This document shows positions 47,404-58,336 of a stretch of 64,000 nucleotides of DNA, piece by piece. Source of the DNA: Desarmillaria ectypa (lineage: Eukaryota; Basidiomycota; Agaricomycetes; Agaricales; Physalacriaceae); assembly GCA_030407005.1 (NCBI GenBank), contig JAUDYN010000008.1:186001-250000 (forward strand), given 5' to 3'. Within the stretch, counting starts at the first letter, position 1. Each line of letters starts with the position of its first letter. Position numbers and translations under genes: made by a program. The notes beneath the pieces were generated by a model. It was not told the origin of the DNA. It did not search any database and was given only the letters and a program-made list of their open reading frames with translations.

Positions 47404-47480
47404 TTGTCAACCATGCTGACAACCACGCAGATATGTGACAACCACGCTGACAACCACACAGATAACCACGGAGCCATGGA
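47404..47480. repeat. Degenerate tandem TGACAACCACGC repeats
   Basis: Four to five degenerate copies of a roughly 12-18-bp unit containing TGACAACCACGC are present. They share the ACCACGC core with the putative element at 45.6-46.2 kb. Confidence 0.65.
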
Positions 47481-47490
47481 GCCACACTCC

Positions 47491-48213
47491 ATGCTATCAC
47501 GCAGAATTCTTCTTGCCCCGCTGTGTAGAGTTCATCGTAGCAATTCCTTGACCTTCTCAGTAATTATTAAGCTTCAAAATAGGAACGGTTGCCTCTCGAC
47601 CTGCTACCTTCTCATTGCAATGCTGCATACATTGAATATCATCATACATATGACATATTGGCGAACCAACACACCATCTCTTCGAGGCTACAAAGCGACA
47701 GACCACGACCCTAGTGAGTCCTCACATTATGGACGACAATTTTCCTCCTAACTAACGCGAACAATGATATCAGGCTTTCTAGGCCATGACTTCCCTTCGA
47801 GTCTTCCTCCTCCTCCTTCGCGTTCCCCACCGGACCGTGTCCTACTCCCAGTCCAGGAAACCGTTCATTATTCCGTCGCCGGAAATGCATCAGAAAATGA
47901 ATGGTTCAATATCACCTCTGCAGGATTTGGATACGCTCATCTAGGGTCCGACAACCAATTGTTCATGGTTGGAATGTTTCATGAGCTGCACTGCCTTCGT
48001 GTACTCAATTTTGCGTTTGACCGCTCTGACATGGCTATGATAGACTATGTACACCATTGTCTGAACTACCTCCGACAGATGACCCCTTGCTCTGCTGATG
48101 TTACTCTTGAGCCTGGTGATTTTACCGAGCGAAACTTTGAGCGAAGTAGAACAGGATCGATGCATGTCTATCGAGATTGGAACGCATTGTATGATGCAAT
48201 GGAGGAGAACTGA
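47491..48213 (+). CDS. DUF3328/UstYa-like protein 2
   Basis: Exons 47491-47713 and 47774-48213 give 220 aa. The ATG after the repeat tract was preferred; two upstream in-frame ATGs (47404, 47476) lie in or next to repeats. A hydrophobic N-terminal segment (CLSTCYLLIAMLHTLNIII) is followed by RGYKATDHDPS-FLGHDFP and ETVHYSV. The complete motif pair follows, MFHELHCLRVLNFAF (HxxHC) and YVHHCLNYLRQMTPC, then LEPGDF and YRDWNALY. All expected UstYa-type boxes are present, unlike protein 1. The family binds metal through the HxxHC boxes and performs oxidations at the endomembrane side; the substrate here is unknown. Confidence 0.82.
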
Positions 48214-49033
48214 GCCCAATGGGAGGATGTGTTTGGTGATGACACCAGTGAACATGCAGGTGCTTCTATGTAGCACAAGCAACAGACTGCCCGAGATAAC
48301 ACAGCATTCGAGACTGGAAAGGACACTGTATGATATCGGAATTATCCTAGATACCTAGTAATATTATATCAGCATTATATATACTATATATCATTTATTC
48401 CTTACCGGACTGTTTCGATATCCCATGGCCTGAGGGAATTTGAGTGAGCATGACAAGGAGTTGGGTCAATGACGTGGAACCCCACTGACCGCGACATCAG
48501 GAGCAATGATGGAAGCACGGTCATAGAAACCGTCCCCCTCGTTGCGTGAAGCCAAGGACAGAAGCCTTAGGGGTATGGATAGATACACTCGGGTACCCCC
48601 GCATCTGGGTCATTGCTATCAAGTTAACAATCTTTGATTGAAATTTAGGTTGGATTGGTAAAAACAATGATAGCTTACGGACTGCAGAGACAAGGGGAAC
48701 GATAGTAATAATGCAGCAACTATCGGCGAAGATAGTTCAGTGGAAGATAACATGGTATAACACATGCATCAAGTTCAGCAGCGCTTAAAAACGTTCTGGC
48801 GATCTGACAACTGATCACCAACTACAGATGTTGAATTTTAGTGCATAATGCTACAGGGAACGAAGGCAAGGAATAGACCCTAAACTCGAGAAAGCATGAC
48901 TCAGAAAAAGTGAAGGAAGATTTACCGGGTCACTGGTCCGTGATGGCACAATGCGAGAAGCCTTCGACAATTGCCAATGTTCTGTTTTCCATTAAGTCAA
49001 ACAAGTATTCAGATACCAACCTTCGTTGCCGCG
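48214..49033. other. intergenic, nothing recognised
   Basis: Short ORFs only; the AT-rich 48360-48400 could hold the terminator of the UstYa-like gene. Confidence 0.45.
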
Positions 49034-49282
49034 TGTTGTGAAAAAACAGGGGATGAGTAGATAAGTTCGTTCCCAGTTAGTACATGCGCGGTGTCAGGCC
49101 AATAGTATTGCGCTTGGCTGAGCTCTGCAAACGCATGTAGATGTACACTACTGTACGTACTTATATACTAAATGCTAATTTACTAGAATCTTCTACAACT
49201 TTCCTAATATTTCTCTCTTAATCAGCAAGCTCGGCATGATGTCGGATTGCCATCATCTCGGCTCAACTCTCAAATTCCAACA
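49034..49282 (-). repeat. Solo LTR, family B (249 bp), uninterrupted copy
   Basis: The ends TGTTGTG and CCAACA are flanked by CCGCG (49029-49033) and CCTCG (49283-49287), four of five bases equal. It matches 8282-8749 without the nested family C LTR and 28522-28769 in reverse. Confidence 0.87.
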
Positions 49283-49287
49283 CCTCG

Positions 49288-50099
49288 TACTACGAATGAC
49301 TGCAGATAGTAACCCACCTAGTTCCCGCTAGAAAGCCTCAGGAAGAAGCAAGACAACAGGTTTTGCGGTGAATTGTGAATTCCCAAGTGCACTCTTAGCA
49401 TGCGCAGGCTATGGGGTGCATTTCCACTCTCGATGTTATCAAACTCGTACGCCATCGAAGATCGTTGCCAGGACCCAGTGCCGTCGGTTACTACGTTCGG
49501 TATCCAGCTGATATCTCCGCCGTTTCCGGTATGCACCCTTTATCATTTTAAGTAAGCGCCACTCATCGTGCTGGCGGTGGAGAAGACTGATCTCTATGCA
49601 CAGATGCGGCGCCAGCATTGCTCAGAGATAATCGATGCCTCACCTCTTGCAACAGTTTCGGGCTGTTTCCTATCAGCGAGAAACGGTAATCAACAACAAT
49701 GAGGTGGAACCGACTGCGTCCGGATGATCTCTGAAGCTACAGAGACGTTGTGTAGGAAAAGATGGACCTTTCTCCCTTGATCCCGTAACAAGTATTTAGG
49801 TTTCAAGCGACTGGAACTTGAGTCAAACCCATAGATTATGTATACTGGAGGTAAGATGTCTGCAGTCACCCTGTGAACTTGACTCGTTATGGATAAGTTG
49901 TGGCTGCCTCAGAGGGGTTCCGGCGTCCTGTATAGCGACGTTGGAAGGAGTTCTTCGACTGAAACGTTAGTCGTGAGTTTATTCAGTGATACTCTGCCGC
50001 AAAACATTATTTATCTCCATCGCCAATTTGCTGCGCGCGTTCACTTCATAGGCGGCCATCACGTATCAGTATGGTTAAATATGGCGCCTCGTAGTCGAA
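49288..50099. other. intergenic, nothing recognised
   Basis: No supported gene; the right edge may hold the promoter of the But2-like relic. Confidence 0.4.
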
Positions 50100-51042
50100 T
50101 TGAAACAATGCTGGACTCGTTCGTTCCATTCTTGTCTCTGTGGGGCCACCCTCAAATATCTGACCGGTATAAAAAAACTGAAAGTATCATTTACCGTCCC
50201 TCTCTCAGCCATCCGATATGCCACCAGCTTTTTGGAAAGAGCCAATAGCGAAGTATATGCTAGCGATGACAACAATACAGCAGGAGAGAGAACCACCAGA
50301 TGTAAGTCTTTACAATATTGTCGGGAAGGAGCGCAAGGGAGTGATACTTTCTTCGCAGATTGGACCGACCATCTGGTTATGTGGTCATCTATTGGAACCC
50401 TATGCTCGTCTCTGGTTACCCTGTTAATGGTGACGTTGAACATTGTCACATTCACGTCCAGCACGCGCAGTTCTGCCATCATTCAAGCTGGGCGACCTAG
50501 CCAGTACATCTTTCTCGACTCTGTTTTCCGGAATAACCATGATAAGAACGCCTCGCATCACACGCACATCGTGAATTTCCCCGATTTTGTAGCACAAGTA
50601 GAAGCACACAACCCTGATCGCCTAGTGCAAGAGGATACAAGCCGTCAGCAGCGCATCAAGCTCGGAACCGTATTTCCGGATGACCGACATGTTATTGTAT
50701 CTTCGGAAGTGGGTGTTAGCTTCTCCCTTTGCGGACGATGCCCATCACCTTACAAGGTATTCTAGACGTCAACGGTGCTTCAGTTCTACCGCTTGGACTA
50801 TGGAATGGAACATTTCTCTTTGACGCTATCGATCCCTCCGCCAAGCGACAGATTTGACCCGGAGGTGAAGCTAGAAAATGACACAGTGATCGACGTTTGG
50901 CTGCTACAGTCAAACTGGTCGGACCGCCTCTGACGTGCATCCTCTGGGGAAACCGCACTGAAGAGAAAGATTCGGGTAGCTAGTGTTTCTCTCTGCTTCG
51001 AAGACCCTTTCGTGGCGGATAGATTCCATTGTCCTTAAGGCG
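50100..51042 (+). pseudogene. Agaricomycete membrane protein with a But2-like C-terminal region, decayed
   Basis: Exons ending 50301, 50359-50708 and from 50766 join in phase. One helix (MWSSIGTLCSSLVTLLMVTLN) is followed by GRPSQYIFLDSVFRNN, NFPDFVAQVEAHNPDR, LGTVFPDDRHVIVSSE, VLQFYRLDYGMEHFSLTL and DVWLL. This order is common in mushroom proteins whose C-terminus is annotated as a ubiquitin-3-binding But2-like domain. TGA at 50931 and TAA near 51038 sit where the reading otherwise continues sensibly (RASSGETALK, CP-stop-GEILPFDLSC). Both fit C-to-T changes. The true start is unclear. Confidence 0.6.
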
Positions 51043-51527
51043 AAATATTGCCGTTTGATCTATCGTGTTCGCCGTCAAGCACACGTTCTCGCCATGTTGG
51101 GTTTTGGCAAAATGGGGAAATCTCACAGTATGCAGGTAAGATCTTAGGTTCTGACATGAGACGGAAACTAATAATGCTATCCAGGGGCGTATATCGTGCA
51201 AGAGTGCAGTCTGGAAGGAGAAGAAATGTAAGATGATAGATCGTCTACACTACGATACTTACTATGCTGATTATATGACATACTTCCCTATGTGCACAGA
51301 CGATAATTTTGTTGTAACTATTGCAGTGGGAGGCTTGCTGAGTAGAGAATACTAAATTGTTAGCTACTAGAGCTCGAGATGAGCTCCTTAAATACTACAG
51401 AATGTATCTAGAACGTTCTACTAAAGTACTTAATTATATCCTAGTATCGTGCGAAATTGATGGTACCGAAGGTTCGGGAATCTTCCGGCACATGCTTGAA
51501 GTTGCAAATCCCAACAAATTTGAACGC
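51043..51527. other. intergenic, nothing recognised
   Basis: Short ORFs only, with no family features. It ends at the AACGC target site of the outer solo LTR. Confidence 0.45.
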
Positions 51528-51736
51528 TGTTGTAAAAGAGTGTGAAATAGAAGTTATGAGTGCAGTGGTAAACTATGAGACTTGACCATGTGAGAGAGGT
51601 GGGTGAGAATATTAATCTCTATTATTGGTGGGCTGGTCTGCCCGGTATATATACTACAAGGTGGGTACTTCTAGAATATACTATTATCTACTAGTGTCCA
51701 TGTCTGACTCATTGCTGAGTGAGCAGACAGATGATC
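51528..51736 (-). repeat. Outer solo LTR of the Copia-B family, left part
   Basis: This 209-bp piece is the reverse complement of the 3' part of the Copia-B LTR, starting TGTTGTAAAAGAG. With 56560-56648 it makes one 298-bp LTR flanked by a perfect AACGC duplication (51523-51527 and 56649-56653). Confidence 0.9.
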
Positions 51737-52034
51737 TGTTGAAGATGCGCTCAGCCACATATGGCAATCCGGCAATCGGAGCAATGTTGAAGTGCTTGAA
51801 CCTTCGTGCACCTTCTCCTTGAATCGATCGCCTGTCTGCTCACTCAGCAATGAGTCAGACATGGACACTAGTAGATGATAGTATATTCTAGAAGTACCCA
51901 CCTTGTAGTATATATACCAGGCAGACCAGCCCACCAATAATAGAGATTAATATTCTCACCCACCTCTCTCACACGGTCAAGTCTCATAGTTTACCACTGC
52001 ACTCATAACCACTGTTACACACTCTTTTATGACA
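51737..52034 (+). repeat. Copia-B 5' LTR
   Basis: It starts TGTTGAAGATGCGC and ends ATGACA. Compared with the 3' LTR, several CpG sites read TG or CA here. Confidence 0.93.
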
Positions 52035-52056
52035 GGTTATGGGCCCTGGCCCTAAC
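52035..52056 (+). promoter_or_regulatory. Copia-B primer binding site (half initiator tRNA-Met type)
   Basis: GGTTATGGGCCC follows the LTR directly, identical in core to the site at 2456. Confidence 0.75.
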
Positions 52057-52119
52057 TAATCTACAGAAGACTCACTGTAATTAATTACCTTGCTGAACTA
52101 CAATCCACTCCCATATATC

Positions 52120-55100
52120 ATGTCTGACACTACACCCTCATCATTATTCCGCATTGAGCTACTCCAGGAGCACAACTGGGTTCCGTGGAAGTGTCACATC
52201 ACTGCGATCCTGCAAGAACAAGCCCTGTTGAAGTATGCCAATGGAACATTGAATAAACTGGTTCTGACAGACCCAAATTTGCCAACTAAGGAAGAAATGG
52301 ATGAAATCACAAAGTGGGAGGAGGGAGATGGACGAGTGCAGACCCAAATCGAGCTCACATTGAGCGACTCACAGATGATACACATCACAGGGGCAAAAAC
52401 ATTGGCCAAAATGTGGATGCAGCTCAAATTAGTAAAAGAAGCTAGAGGAAAACTGGGAATACTCGCACACCAACACCATCTTTACTGCACTGTGGCCGAT
52501 GAGTCCACAGACATTGTTGAGCACACCACAGAAATGTGCCGAATCCAGGAAGAGCTTGGCATGCTGGGGAGTATCATCACTGATGAAGACTTCCTAATGC
52601 TACTCATATCATCACTACCAGAATCCTGGGACCAGTTCACATCAGCATACCTAGGATCCACTGGAAATAACCCAACAGTCATGTCACATGAGTTCATTGC
52701 CATCATTCTGGAGGAGAATCATCAATGGATCAAAAAATCTGGTGGAAGTGAAGCCGCCATGTATGGGTGCAATAACAGAAAGACAGGCAGTGGAAGTAGC
52801 CAAGGGAACTCCACATTGGAGAAGGTCTCCAAGGATGTTGAGTGTTGGAACTGCCATAAACAAGGCCACACATCAGCACAGTGTTGGTCCAAGGGTGGTG
52901 GCCAAGAAGGGAAAGGCCCAGGCAGAAAGCAGGGAAAGAAGAAGAAGGAAAGGTCTGATCAGGCAAAAGATTCAGGAAATGTGAAGAATGATGTTGTTGA
53001 AGCCACTTACAATATAGAGTCTAAGCCCCAATTTGACTCACATTTCTCCACTTATAGCTGGCTATCTGACTCTGGAACAACCTCACATATCTCCAATCAC
53101 TGAGAAACCTTCATAGACTTCAAGCCACTCGAGGCCATGACCATCGCAGGCATCAGAAATACATCCGTTCAGGCACTAGGCCAAGGAACAGTCCTGTTAG
53201 ACTGCAAAGTCAATGGGAAAACTGTCACTCACAAACTGAAAGATACACTCTATGCACTGAATGCTGTAAACAACCTAATCTCCATCAGCAGGCTTGATGA
53301 TGCTGGTATGGAAGCTTCATTCAAGAATGGCATAGTCCAATTTCTCTGAAAGAATGGGAAAATCCTGGTGGAAGGAAAGAAGACACACCATTTGTATTTG
53401 ATGAATGCTTGAGCACGTGACACTGTATGAGAACAGTCAAACATTGCCGACACCAAAAATACAAACACATGGGATACTTGGCACAAACGCATGGGACATC
53501 TAGGGAAGTCAGGGTTAGAGTGATTGAAGAGGGAAGAATTGGTGGAAGGATTCATAGTCGATGACAACTCACCTCCACTCAGTCAATGTGAAGCTTGCAT
53601 CCAAGCCAAGATGACTCTTCGCCCATTCCCACAAGAAGCAAAACATTGAAGTGAGAAACCAGGGGAAACCACACATGGTGACATCTGGGGACCAGCCTAA
53701 GTTGAGTCTCTGCAGAAGTCAAAATACAACATTATGCTCACAGATGATGCAACCTGGTGATGTACACCTGAATTCATGAAATCAAAGTCAGAAGCATTCC
53801 AGAAGATTAAAGAATATGTCACCTTCATCAAAACACAGCATGGATTCACACCAAAGACACTACATGTTGACAATGCAAAGGAACTCACTAGTGGGGAGGT
53901 CAAACAATGGTTGAAGAAGAAAGGAATACAACTACTCACACCAGTGCCATATGCACACTCATCTAATGATGTAGCTGAATGCTTTAATTGCACACTAGTG
54001 GAGCTAGCATGAGCCATGATGATAGCCAACAACATACCATCATTCCTGTGGGAGACAGCAATAGAATACACAGCATATATCAGAAACCATGCACCAACGC
54101 AAGCTCTTGACAGGAAAACACCTGAAGAAGCATGGACAGGAAGAAAACCCGATGTCTCACACCTACAAGAGTTTGGTTGTGCAGTCTGGATCAAACAGGA
54201 AGGAATCAGTCTTTCAAAGCTGGGCAGAAACTCAGGAAAAGCAAAGAAACATACCTTCGTGGGATTCACAGAGGATGCAACAATTATCAAATACTATGAT
54301 GCAGAACTTCGCACAATCTGAGAATCCTGGAACTACAAGTTTATTGAGCCCATGGCTATAAAACAAAGCACAGACAATGTGTGGCTTGAGGGGGAGGCAG
54401 CAGAGATGAACAACCCATCATTGCCAAAGGGAGCTGAAGAAGGAAGTCAGCAAACCACATCACTACAGCCCGAAACCAAAGAAACCCCTGAGCCAACACC
54501 AGAAGCAATACAACGCACCTCACATATCACTAGTAATCACAACTACCACAAGCTCAACAACCCCAATGCACAGAAAGCAGCACCATCACAAACTTCATTG
54601 GCCCTATCCAAACATTCCCCAGAATCAACAAATGTTGCAATGACTCAAAGCTATATTGCCAGTAACGGCGAGCACATTAATCATGACAACTTCCCATGAA
54701 GCCTTGCAGAGGCACAAGAATCAGCAGAATGGCCTGAATGGAAGAAGGCTATGGATGAGGAAATGTCAATGATTAGAGAAATGGGGACTTACAAGCTTGA
54801 GGATCTACCAGAGGGACATGAAACCATAGGCTGCAGATGGACCTACATGAAGAAATACAATGAGCATGGAAAAGTTCTATGCTACAAAGCCTGCCTTATA
54901 GCACAAGGCTACTCACAGATTCCAGGAGTCAATTTTACGGAAACATTTGCACCAGTCATCTGTCTCGAATCTGTTCATGCTGCACTAGGTATAGCTGCCA
55001 TCAAAAACCTCAAAATCGGTCAAATGGACATTAGAGGAGCTTACCTAAATGGAGAACTTGAGGAAGAAATATACATGCGCCAGCCTCCAGGCTACGATGA

Positions 55101-56244
55101 TGAATTGGGATGCATCTGCAAATTATACAAGACCCTCTATGGGTTAAAACAGTCAGGATGCGAGTGGAACCATGAATTCAATAGAAAACTCACCTCCATT
55201 GGATTCTCAAAGCTTGAAGTAGACCATTGCATCTATAAACGCATCCAAAACAGCAGGACAGTATTCCTGACTGTATGGGTTGATGACCTGCTGATCTTTG
55301 CAGAAATACCTGAGGATCTAGACAGAGTAAAAAAGGAGTTAGCAGGGCTATTCAACATCAAAGATATGGGAGAGCCAAAAAAAATCATTGGGATCAAAAT
55401 AGAGAGGAACCGCGACCACAACACCATCTCATTATCCCAGCAACAATACATCAAGGGAATACTCACCCATTTCGGCCTCCACAATGCATCACCCATTACC
55501 ACTCCACTTGATCCTAATGTCATCCTGCAAAAGTGACCAGCCAATGAACATGTCGAGCCTACCATCCAAGGCAGATATCAGTCTGCTATCGGCTCATTGA
55601 TGTATGCCACGATTTGCACATGGCCTGACATCGCATACACCATACAGTTGTTAAGCCAGTTCTCAAATAACCCAGGTCCCGAACACTGGTCAGCTGTAAA
55701 GTGAGTGTTTAGGTATCTATCTGGGACAAAGGACTTAAAGCTCACCTTCCGAGCCAACAAAGAATGCAAGGTTCTCAGCACTGGTTACACAGATGCAGAT
55801 TACGCATCCAACCCAGATGACCAAAAGTCAGTCTCAGGCTACACCTACCTGTTGGGAGGTGGAGCATTCGCATGGTCATCCAAGAAACCGTCGACCATTG
55901 CCTTGTCATCCACAGAAGCAGAATACACGGCTCTAGCACATGCAACGCATCAAGCAATCTGGAATCGCAATTTCTTAGCCAAATTAGGTTACATTCAAGA
56001 AGAACCTACTCTGGTATTTGAAGACAACCAATCCACGATCGCCATCGCCAGAGATCCACAATATCACGCGCAGTCGAAGCATTTTAACGTGCAGAATCAT
56101 TTTGTCTGCGAAAAAGTAGAATCCGGGGTTATTGAACTATTGTATTGCCCCACCGACAAAATGGTTGCCGACATTTTTACGAAAGCATTGCCGAGACCCA
56201 AGCATGAGAAGTTCGTTCGCGAATTAGGCCTATTGCCGTCTTGA
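52120..56244 (+). pseudogene. Copia-B gag-pol polyprotein, broken by stops
   Basis: From ATG 52120 (MSDTTPSSLFRIELLQEHNW) the frame runs through gag and a zinc knuckle CWNCHKQGHTSAQC, then a protease motif WLSDSGTTSHISNH to a TGA at 53101. Beyond it lie the integrase (WDTWHKRMGHLGKSG, YAHSSNDVAE), reverse transcriptase (QMDIRGAYLNGELEEEIYM, LYGLKQSG, VWVDDLLIFA) and RNase H (STGYTDADYAS, SGYTYLLGGGAFAWSS, ALSSTEAEY), ending at 56244. In-frame stops near 53101, 53347, 53412, 53521, 53648, 53698, 53758, 54010, 54319, 54697, 55534 and 55700 mostly read TGA where CGA (Arg) would restore sense. The VDD catalytic box is intact. Confidence 0.92.
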
Positions 56245-56251
56245 GGGAGAG

Positions 56252-56554
56252 TGTTGAAGATGCGCTCAGCCGCATATGGCAATCCGGCAATCGGAGCAAC
56301 GTTGAAGCGCCCGAACCTTCGCGCACCTTCTCCTTGAATCGATCGCCTGTCTGCTCACTCAGCAATGAGTCAGACATGGACACTAGTAGATGATAGTATA
56401 TTCTAGAAGTACCCACCTTGTAGTATATACCGAGCAGACCAGCCCACAAATATAAACAGATTCATATTTTTACTCTCACCCACATCTCTCACACGGTCAA
56501 GTCTCGTAGTTTACCACTGCACTCATAACCACTGTTACACACTCTTTTACAACA
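56252..56554 (+). repeat. Copia-B 3' LTR
   Basis: This is a 303-bp copy of the 5' LTR, ending CAACA and preceded by the purine tract TTGAGGGAGAG. Confidence 0.93.
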
Positions 56555-56559
56555 CGATC

Positions 56560-56648
56560 GAGTCAAGGAGAAGGTGCGCGAAGGTTCGCGCGCTTCAACG
56601 TTGCTCCGATTGCCGGGTTGCCATATGCGGCTGAGCGCGTCTTCAACA
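56560..56648 (-). repeat. Outer solo LTR of the Copia-B family, right part
   Basis: This 89-bp piece is the reverse complement of the 5' part of the LTR, ending CTTCAACA and followed by AACGC. It retains several CpG dinucleotides. Confidence 0.9.
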
Positions 56649-56653
56649 AACGC

Positions 56654-57326
56654 AGAGGCTGTTGGAATACAAGCTGGAAGTCGATGCGAAGCCGACATCC
56701 ATTGGTGTCCCGTTATGGTAACTAGGTCCAACCTGCGTTGTGCTCGCTCGTAGTCTTGAGTACAGCACCGTTTGCTCCTATGGTAATTATTCCTTAAATA
56801 CTCATATTTCTATGATACTTAGCTATGCTATGGACTACGCAGTTTTATTTAAATAGGACTGTAATCTGGTACATTCAATAACAACTTCATTCATAATACT
56901 TGTGCTCAAGTGCCCGTTATACTAAGGATTTCAATAGAGGCAATCACTTGCGTACGGTGCCCTCAAAAATCGAAACTGTATGCAAGTGTACCGACGATCA
57001 TATGACCTAAATCGGAGGTATGTCTCCGTTCTGATCATCATCATCATCATTACGCGGCACGGTACCACTTGGGCACGCCACAGTAAGCATTATTCATCCA
57101 GATCACATCATTGACAGACCTTGGTCAGATCCTGATAAGCAAGTCAGCCTCGGTGGGGTATCAAAGGCGCACGGATTCGTCATACGACCCCGGATTGCGA
57201 AATACCCCCTTATTTGGTGTGCGGACGGTCGCGCGGGTGAGGAATCTGACATCCTATTCATAATGATGAACCCCAGACTCGACCATATAGGAAATCGAGA
57301 ATGCTTTCATTGCCACCCAACACAAC
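56654..57326. other. intergenic; short ATC microsatellite
   Basis: A run of about five to six ATC units lies near 57036-57053. Otherwise this is the presumed promoter of the NmrA-like gene, with no motif I can name. Confidence 0.45.
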
Positions 57327-58336
57327 ATGTCTTCACCCGCCTACAAATCATTCGCTCTCATCGGCGCCAATGATGCAGTCGGTAAGGAGATTTTGGACGC
57401 CCTCATCGCAGAGAACGCCTCATTCGTCGTCCTCACTCGGAAATCCTCAGGCTCATCCTCCAAGCTTCCTAGCAATGTCAAGGTCGTCAAAGTCAACTAT
57501 GAGGACAGTGCAGAAGTGTCTGCTGTGCTCAAGGAGAATGGTGTCGATGTTCTGATTTCGGCTATCAATCCTGCAGCAGGTGGGAAGAGCCAATATGATC
57601 TGGCGGATAGTGCGAAGTCTGCAGGTGTCAAGTTATTCGTCGGAGTTTGGGTTTGTGACTACTGGGGCACCTGCGGGGCTATTGAAAGAAAAGGACGATT
57701 TCGCTAGTGAGTGTATCGTGCTGCTGCCATCTGAACATGGAGCTAAAGACAGTACTAGAATATTTGAAGAAGATAAGTTTGCCGTCTGCAAGGTTCTTCG
57801 TGAATCTCCATTATTATTTGGTCTTGGTGAATATTTACCGCTGGGCATAGACGGGATCTTTCTTCTCCTACCTCCCTGGACTCATCGGATATATTGTGGA
57901 CCAGAAATTCAGCATTATTGGAAAGGGTCAATCGAAGGCATCCTTTACAGCACTTGAAGACGTCAGCGGTGAGTAAACTTTCTACTGAACTGCTGCATTT
58001 GCTAATTTGATAACAGGTTTTGTTGTATCTGTCCTGATGCACTTGCCAGCTGAACAACTGAATGACAAAATATTCCGTCTACAAGGCGAGGGGCTGACTC
58101 TTGTGGAAGTTGCTACCAAAGCAGGCCTTCCACATAATAATGTCGACAAACTTCCTGGGAACCTGGCTGAGTCATTCTTCAGCGAATTGCAAGTACTGAT
58201 AGAAAGTGGCAGAGGCTCTACTGGGTGGGATTATGAGGCAAACAAGGAAGGCAAAGATAAATCTGGAAGTACAAATGCATTGTGGCCTGGGCATAAATGG
58301 AAAGACATCACGCCTGCTATCTTTAGCAAGCCATAG
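57327..58336 (+). pseudogene. NmrA-like NADP-dependent reductase with a frameshift
   Basis: The ATG at 57327 opens MSSPAYKSFALIGANDAVGKEI, whose GANDAVG is a degenerate dinucleotide loop. It continues with VVLTRKSSGSSSK and VDVLISAINPAA, as in NmrA/isoflavone-reductase-like proteins. At about 57639-57643 the conserved KLFVPSEFG motif is broken. KLFV is followed directly by sequence that, one frame away, reads SEFGFVTTGAPAGLLKEKDDFA; about 4 nt seem lost. Downstream exons (FFSYLPGLIGYIVDQKFS, GKGQSKASFTALEDVSG, then 58017-58336 ending WKDITPAIFSKP) are recognisable. Such enzymes reduce or bind small molecules with NADPH. Next to a P450, it may once have tailored a metabolite. Confidence 0.72.

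Larger units (their letters stand above)
51732..56559 (+). mobile_element. Copia-B: full-length degenerate Ty1/copia element nested in its own family's solo LTR
   Basis: LTRs of 298 and 303 bp (51737-52034, 56252-56554) flank a gag-protease-integrase-RT-RNase H region. The flanks TGATC and CGATC agree at four of five positions. The insertion point lies inside an older, opposite-facing solo LTR of the same family. The primer site is the same half-tRNA type as Copia-A. The coding region has about ten in-frame stops, mostly TGA at Arg positions. Confidence 0.94.

Noticed and set aside
51528..51900. A long palindrome or inverted-repeat DNA transposon around 51.5-51.9 kb
   Set aside because: The inverted symmetry is fully explained by the outer minus-strand solo LTR abutting the plus-strand Copia-B LTR.
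52090..53103. A host gene of 337 codons
   Set aside because: The zinc knuckle, protease motif and flanking LTRs show it is the gag-protease part of Copia-B.
53101..55700. TGA codons as evidence for an altered genetic code or selenocysteine
   Set aside because: Host genes in the window use TGA as the terminal stop (for example the intact P450 at 60693 and both intact cyclases). The TGA sites in Copia-B fit decayed CGA codons.
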